This document shows, piece after piece, positions 19,787 to 22,748 of a stretch of DNA of 22,748 nucleotides. The DNA is from a virus. The stretch's first letter is position 1, and each line of letters begins with the position of its first letter. The position numbers and the translations under genes were made by a program. The DNA lies in the IMG/VR virus record IMGVR_UViG_3300017759_001585, positions 1 through 22,748 of that record; one strand, given 5' to 3'. The notes below the pieces were generated by a model, which made no database searches, had not been told where the DNA came from, and worked only from the letters and a program-made list of their open reading frames with translations.

Positions 19787-20854
19787 ATGCCTATACCAAA
19801 ACCTAGAACAAATGAAAGTAGGCAAGATTTTTTAAATAGATGCATGGGAGATGACACAATGGTTGATGAATATAATTCAAATCAAAGGTTAGCTGTTTGT
19901 ACCAATGAGTACGATTCCAAAGAAGATTCTATAGAAGCTGAAGCAAAACGAGAAATACGTAAAGACGTATACGATAATCCAGGCGAGGCAACTGCAAGAG
20001 CCAAAGAAATTGGTTGCGTAGGCATTCATACACATGATGCAGATGGCAACAAAGTTTTTATGCCATGTAAAACACATGAAGAATACACAGAACTTACTGG
20101 TCGTGAGTTATCAGGTTATAAACCAAAAAAACCAAAGAAAAAAGAATACAGTTCTGAAGATGTAGAATCAAACGTAACTGATTTAAAAAATACAATTGAA
20201 CTTAGGTCAGAACTTAAAGCATACATGCCAAATGATGATGAAGAAGAAGAAGACAAAGAATATGGTAAGTTTGAAGGTTATGGCTCTGTGTTCGGTAATA
20301 AAGATTTAGGGAATGACGTTATAGAAAAAGGTGCATTTGTTAAATCACTAAAAAAAAGAAAACCATATCAAGTAAAACTTTTGTATCAACATAAAACAGA
20401 TATGCCAATAGGTGTGTTTGATGAAATAAAAGAAGATGAACATGGTTTACAAGTAAAAGGTCGTTTAGCACTTAAAACACAAGCAGGACAAGAAGCATAT
20501 GAACTTATGAAAATGGGTGCATTAGATGGTTTGTCTATTGGTTTTAGAGTAAACCCTAAAGAAGTTTCATATGATAAGCGTTCTAACAAACGTATTATTA
20601 AAGAAGTAGATTTAATGGAAGTCTCGTTGGTAACTTTTCCAATGAACCCTAAAGCAACAGTATTGTCTGTTAAGGGTGAAGAGATAACTATTAGAGAGTG
20701 GGAAAATGGATTGCGAGATGCTTTCTCTATTTCTCGTTCAGAAGCGAAAGTTGCAGCAAAAGCTGTAACTGATGCATTCAGTCAACGAGAGGTTGGCTCA
20801 AATGCTGAATTGGTAGATGCCATAAAGAACTTAACTTTAACCTTAAAATCTTAA
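19787..20854 (+). CDS. HK97-type prohead maturation protease with N-terminal extension
   Basis: A 355-residue protein in which the protease domain (peptidase U35/S78) occupies about 159-300: GKFEGYGSVFGNKDLGNDVI, KLLYQHKTD with H202, DGLSIGFRV with S250, and DLMEVSLVTFPMNP. His and Ser match the catalytic residues. The first 155 residues hold two small phage modules: MPIPKPRTNESRQDFLNRCM, with QRLAVC, and GCVGIHTHDADGNKVFMPC. Similar short segments recur in phage head proteins. It would cleave scaffold and capsid N-termini. It sits just before the capsid gene. No strong ribosome site precedes ATG 19787. Confidence 0.88.
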   Translation: MPIPKPRTNESRQDFLNRCMGDDTMVDEYNSNQRLAVCTNEYDSKEDSIEAEAKREIRKDVYDNPGEATARAKEIGCVGIHTHDADGNKVFMPCKTHEEYTELTGRELSGYKPKKPKKKEYSSEDVESNVTDLKNTIELRSELKAYMPNDDEEEEDKEYGKFEGYGSVFGNKDLGNDVIEKGAFVKSLKKRKPYQVKLLYQHKTDMPIGVFDEIKEDEHGLQVKGRLALKTQAGQEAYELMKMGALDGLSIGFRVNPKEVSYDKRSNKRIIKEVDLMEVSLVTFPMNPKATVLSVKGEEITIREWENGLRDAFSISRSEAKVAAKAVTDAFSQREVGSNAELVDAIKNLTLTLKS

Positions 20855-20868
20855 TATAGGAGATTATT

Positions 20869-22083
20869 ATGTCGGAAGATGTAAAAAACGCTTTACAGGA
20901 TATGGGTTCAACCTTTGAAGAATTTAAAAAGGTCAATGACGAAAGACTTGAAAAGCTAGAAAAAGGCGAAGGTACAGCATATGTAGACGAGAAATTAGCT
21001 AAAATGGAAGCTAAGATGGATTCTTATGAAGACATTAATCAAAAACTTACAGTTGCTGAACAAAACGCCGACAACATCAAAAGCCAAATTGAAAATCTTG
21101 AAACGGTTGTAAAAAGACCAAATTCAGGCTTTGAAAGTAAGCAAGTAGATGACTATGTTGAAGCATTTGACAAATATTGTAGAAAAGGCGTAGAAGGTCT
21201 TGATGCAGTTGAGAAAAAAGCTTTAACAGTAAGCAATGATTCAACAGGTGGGTATTTAGCACCCCCTGAATATGTGAAAGAGTTACTAAAAACTGTAACA
21301 GAAATTTCACCTATTAGAAGTATTGTTAGAATTAGAAACACTGCTGCAAGAAGTATCCAAATCCCAAAAAGAACTGGACAATTCGCTGCACAATGGGTTT
21401 CTGAAAGTGGTACAAGAAGTGAAACTACTGGGTATCAAGTAGGACTGGAAGAATTACCAGCACATGAGCAATATGCTCTTGTTGATATTTCTGAGCAGGA
21501 CTTAGAAGATTCAGTGTTTAACTTAGAAGCAGAAATGCAATCAGAATTTGCAGAGCAATTTGCAAAAGCTGAAGGCACTGCATTTGTAAGTGGTAATGCC
21601 GTAGGCAAACCTGAAGGATTTATGACCAACAGTGATGTTGCTTCAGTAGATTCAGGTTCAAATACTGCAATCTTAGCTGATAGTTTAATATCATTAGTAC
21701 ATAACATTAAAGCTGAATACAGCAGAAATGGTACATTTGTATTTAACAGAAGCACACTTGCTGCAATCAGAAAGTTAAAAGATACTGCTGGTCAGTATGT
21801 TTTCCAAACTGGTATGATGTTAGGTGGAAATATGGTGAATACTATTTTAGGACACCCATATGTAGAAGCTACAGACATGCCTAGTGTGGCACAAAATGCT
21901 TTTCCAGTTGCCTTTGGTGACTTTAGAAGAGGATACATGATTGTAGACAGAGTAAATTTAGCTGTATTAAGAGACCCTTTTACACAAGCTACTACTGGTA
22001 ATGTAAGATACATTGCTAGAAAGAGAGTTGGTGGACAAGTAATACAGTCTGAAGCTATTAACAAACTAAAAATCACAGCGTAA
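20869..22083 (+). CDS. HK97-fold major capsid protein
   Basis: A 404-residue protein. Residues about 10-85 are heptad-rich (FEEFKKVNDERLEKLEKGEG, ITVAEQN-like repeats) and form the delta or scaffold-like domain removed by the protease. The fold proper begins near KALTVSNDSTGGYLAPPEYV, with IRSIVRIRNTAARSIQIPKR, the P-domain and the spine helix (DLEDSVFNLEAEMQSEFAEQFA). The final part RKRVGGQVIQSEAINKLKI is typical. It makes the icosahedral shell. A strong TAGGAG site lies 6 nt before ATG 20869, consistent with heavy expression. Confidence 0.93.
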   Translation: MSEDVKNALQDMGSTFEEFKKVNDERLEKLEKGEGTAYVDEKLAKMEAKMDSYEDINQKLTVAEQNADNIKSQIENLETVVKRPNSGFESKQVDDYVEAFDKYCRKGVEGLDAVEKKALTVSNDSTGGYLAPPEYVKELLKTVTEISPIRSIVRIRNTAARSIQIPKRTGQFAAQWVSESGTRSETTGYQVGLEELPAHEQYALVDISEQDLEDSVFNLEAEMQSEFAEQFAKAEGTAFVSGNAVGKPEGFMTNSDVASVDSGSNTAILADSLISLVHNIKAEYSRNGTFVFNRSTLAAIRKLKDTAGQYVFQTGMMLGGNMVNTILGHPYVEATDMPSVAQNAFPVAFGDFRRGYMIVDRVNLAVLRDPFTQATTGNVRYIARKRVGGQVIQSEAINKLKITA

Positions 22084-22097
22084 GCAAGGAGTAAATT

Positions 22098-22556
22098 ATG
22101 AAAGATTTAGGAAATAATTTAACACCTGTAAGCATGACTGCAGCAGTAGTCGCATCTGGAAATGCTACAACTACAACTGGTTCAGAGATAGACCTACAAG
22201 GTTTTGAAGGTGCATTTGTAATGTGTAATTCAGGTGTTGAAGGTGATACTTTAGCTGCAAACTTAAAGTATGAGTTAAAACTTTATCATGGTGATACAAG
22301 TGGTTCTCTTACTGCAGTAAGTAGTCAATTAGATGTTACTGATGCTTCTATCGCAACTGATGGAACATGGCTAACACTAGATGATAATGCTGAAACACCA
22401 CAGGTGTCAGGAATTGGATACATAGGTGGCAAACAGTATATTAGAGTTGATATTGTCAGAACAGGCAATCACAGCTCTGGTACACCAATGTCAATCTCAT
22501 GTATCAAAGGATTCCCAAGACATGCTGGGGGTGCTTCAACTTACAACTTAGCGTAA
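22098..22556 (+). CDS. probable capsid-associated (decoration-like) protein
   Basis: A 152-residue protein with no cysteine-free core bias but strong beta composition: Thr, Ser, Gly and Val rich, with GSEIDLQGFEGAFVMCNSG, KYELKLYHGDTSGS and GKQYIRVDIVRTGN as alternating strands. AAGGAG precedes the ATG. Following the capsid gene by 14 nt and preceding a terminator-like hairpin, it is probably made at capsid-like levels. Small beta proteins in this position are often decoration or head-stabilising proteins. No specific family is recognised, so the function is inferred from place and composition. Confidence 0.55.
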   Translation: MKDLGNNLTPVSMTAAVVASGNATTTTGSEIDLQGFEGAFVMCNSGVEGDTLAANLKYELKLYHGDTSGSLTAVSSQLDVTDASIATDGTWLTLDDNAETPQVSGIGYIGGKQYIRVDIVRTGNHSSGTPMSISCIKGFPRHAGGASTYNLA

Positions 22557-22566
22557 GTATAAATCA

Positions 22567-22595
22567 GTGGGGTGGTAAAACACCCCACACTTTTT
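22567..22595 (+). terminator. rho-independent terminator-like hairpin
   Basis: GTGGGGTG (22567-22574) pairs with CACCCCAC (22581-22588) around GTAAAA, followed after two bases by TTTTT (22591-22595). It is an almost ideal intrinsic terminator, but further head genes start 11 nt downstream, so it probably attenuates expression below the capsid and decoration genes. Confidence 0.75.
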
Positions 22596-22606
22596 AAGGA
22601 AAAACA

Positions 22607-22748
22607 ATGGCAAGAAAATTTAAAATAGTAGTTCCAAAACCAGCTTCATGTAATAAACATGGAACTGAAGTAAAGCTATATACAGCAGATGAAATAGTTG
22701 AGTCTGAAGGTAACTGGCAAGATGAATTAATGGATTCGTTTATTGAAA
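22607..22748 (+). CDS. hypothetical head-region protein, 3'-partial
   Basis: ATG 22607 follows AAGGA, and the frame remains open to the right edge (47 codons seen). It begins MARKFKIVVPKPASCNKHGT and continues with an acidic helix. The opening, a basic residue run and a V-V-P-K-P strand, resembles small phage head or connector proteins, but too little is visible to name it. Confidence 0.6.
   Translation, partial: MARKFKIVVPKPASCNKHGTEVKLYTADEIVESEGNWQDELMDSFIE

Overview
This window is part of a tailed double-stranded DNA phage genome (Caudoviricetes). The evidence is a head-packaging run in canonical order (small and large terminase, HK97-type portal, Mu gpF/SPP1 gp7-like protein, HK97-type maturation protease, HK97-fold major capsid protein), a primase-helicase and recombination set, and a lysis cassette. 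The DNA is strongly AT-rich (about two thirds A+T by eye), with dense overlapping genes (many TAATG or ATGA junctions). It resembles uncultured marine phages such as those of low-GC Alphaproteobacteria; the host is an inference and nothing in the window fixes it. I see no integrase, tRNA gene, CRISPR array or insertion sequence.

Layout. 1-1596 (+): a small unknown protein, a holin-like protein, a staphylococcal-nuclease-like protein, a GH24 endolysin, a tiny hydrophobic peptide and a small unknown protein. 1593-3493 (-): a leftward operon of very small genes (Xre-type regulator, Cys-rich proteins, orphans) behind a strong sigma70-like promoter, with a cluster of interleaved inverted repeats at 2212-2302. 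3522-6031 (-): recombination module (PD-(D/E)XK exonuclease, ERF-type annealing protein, wHTH-like orphan, a protein with an SSB-like acidic tail, HNH protein). 6037-8644 (+): replication module (small HTH protein, O-like initiator with 12-bp-phased iterons inside the gene, T7 gp4-like primase-helicase). 8647-11902 (+): a four-gene cassette of ParB-like protein, bicupin, IbrA-like PAPS-reductase-family protein and IbrB-like ParB protein, bounded by imperfect inverted repeats with a third related element inside. 11942-13531 (-): amidoligase, small orphan and gamma-glutamylcyclotransferase-like operon. 13561-15091 (-): three overlapping orphan genes. 15120-22748 (+): packaging and head genes, running off the right edge.

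The leftward operons at 3.5, 6.0, 13.5 and 15.1 kb each start at a promoter with a -35 of TTG(C/T)A(A/T), a 16-nt spacer and a -10 of TAT(T/A)AT. Two of these are near-identical over 52 bp. They are therefore probably co-expressed early from host RNA polymerase.

Most interesting points: (1) the inverted-repeat-bounded ParB/cupin/PAPS-reductase/ParB cassette, a plausible nucleic-acid modification or host-takeover unit; (2) the pseudoknot-capable repeat cluster at 2212-2302; (3) the amidoligase/cyclotransferase operon; (4) a candidate origin inside the O-like gene. No stretch longer than 300 bases lacks a gene; the largest gaps (15032-15163, 11822-11941, 8645-8746) hold promoters, repeats and hairpins described below.
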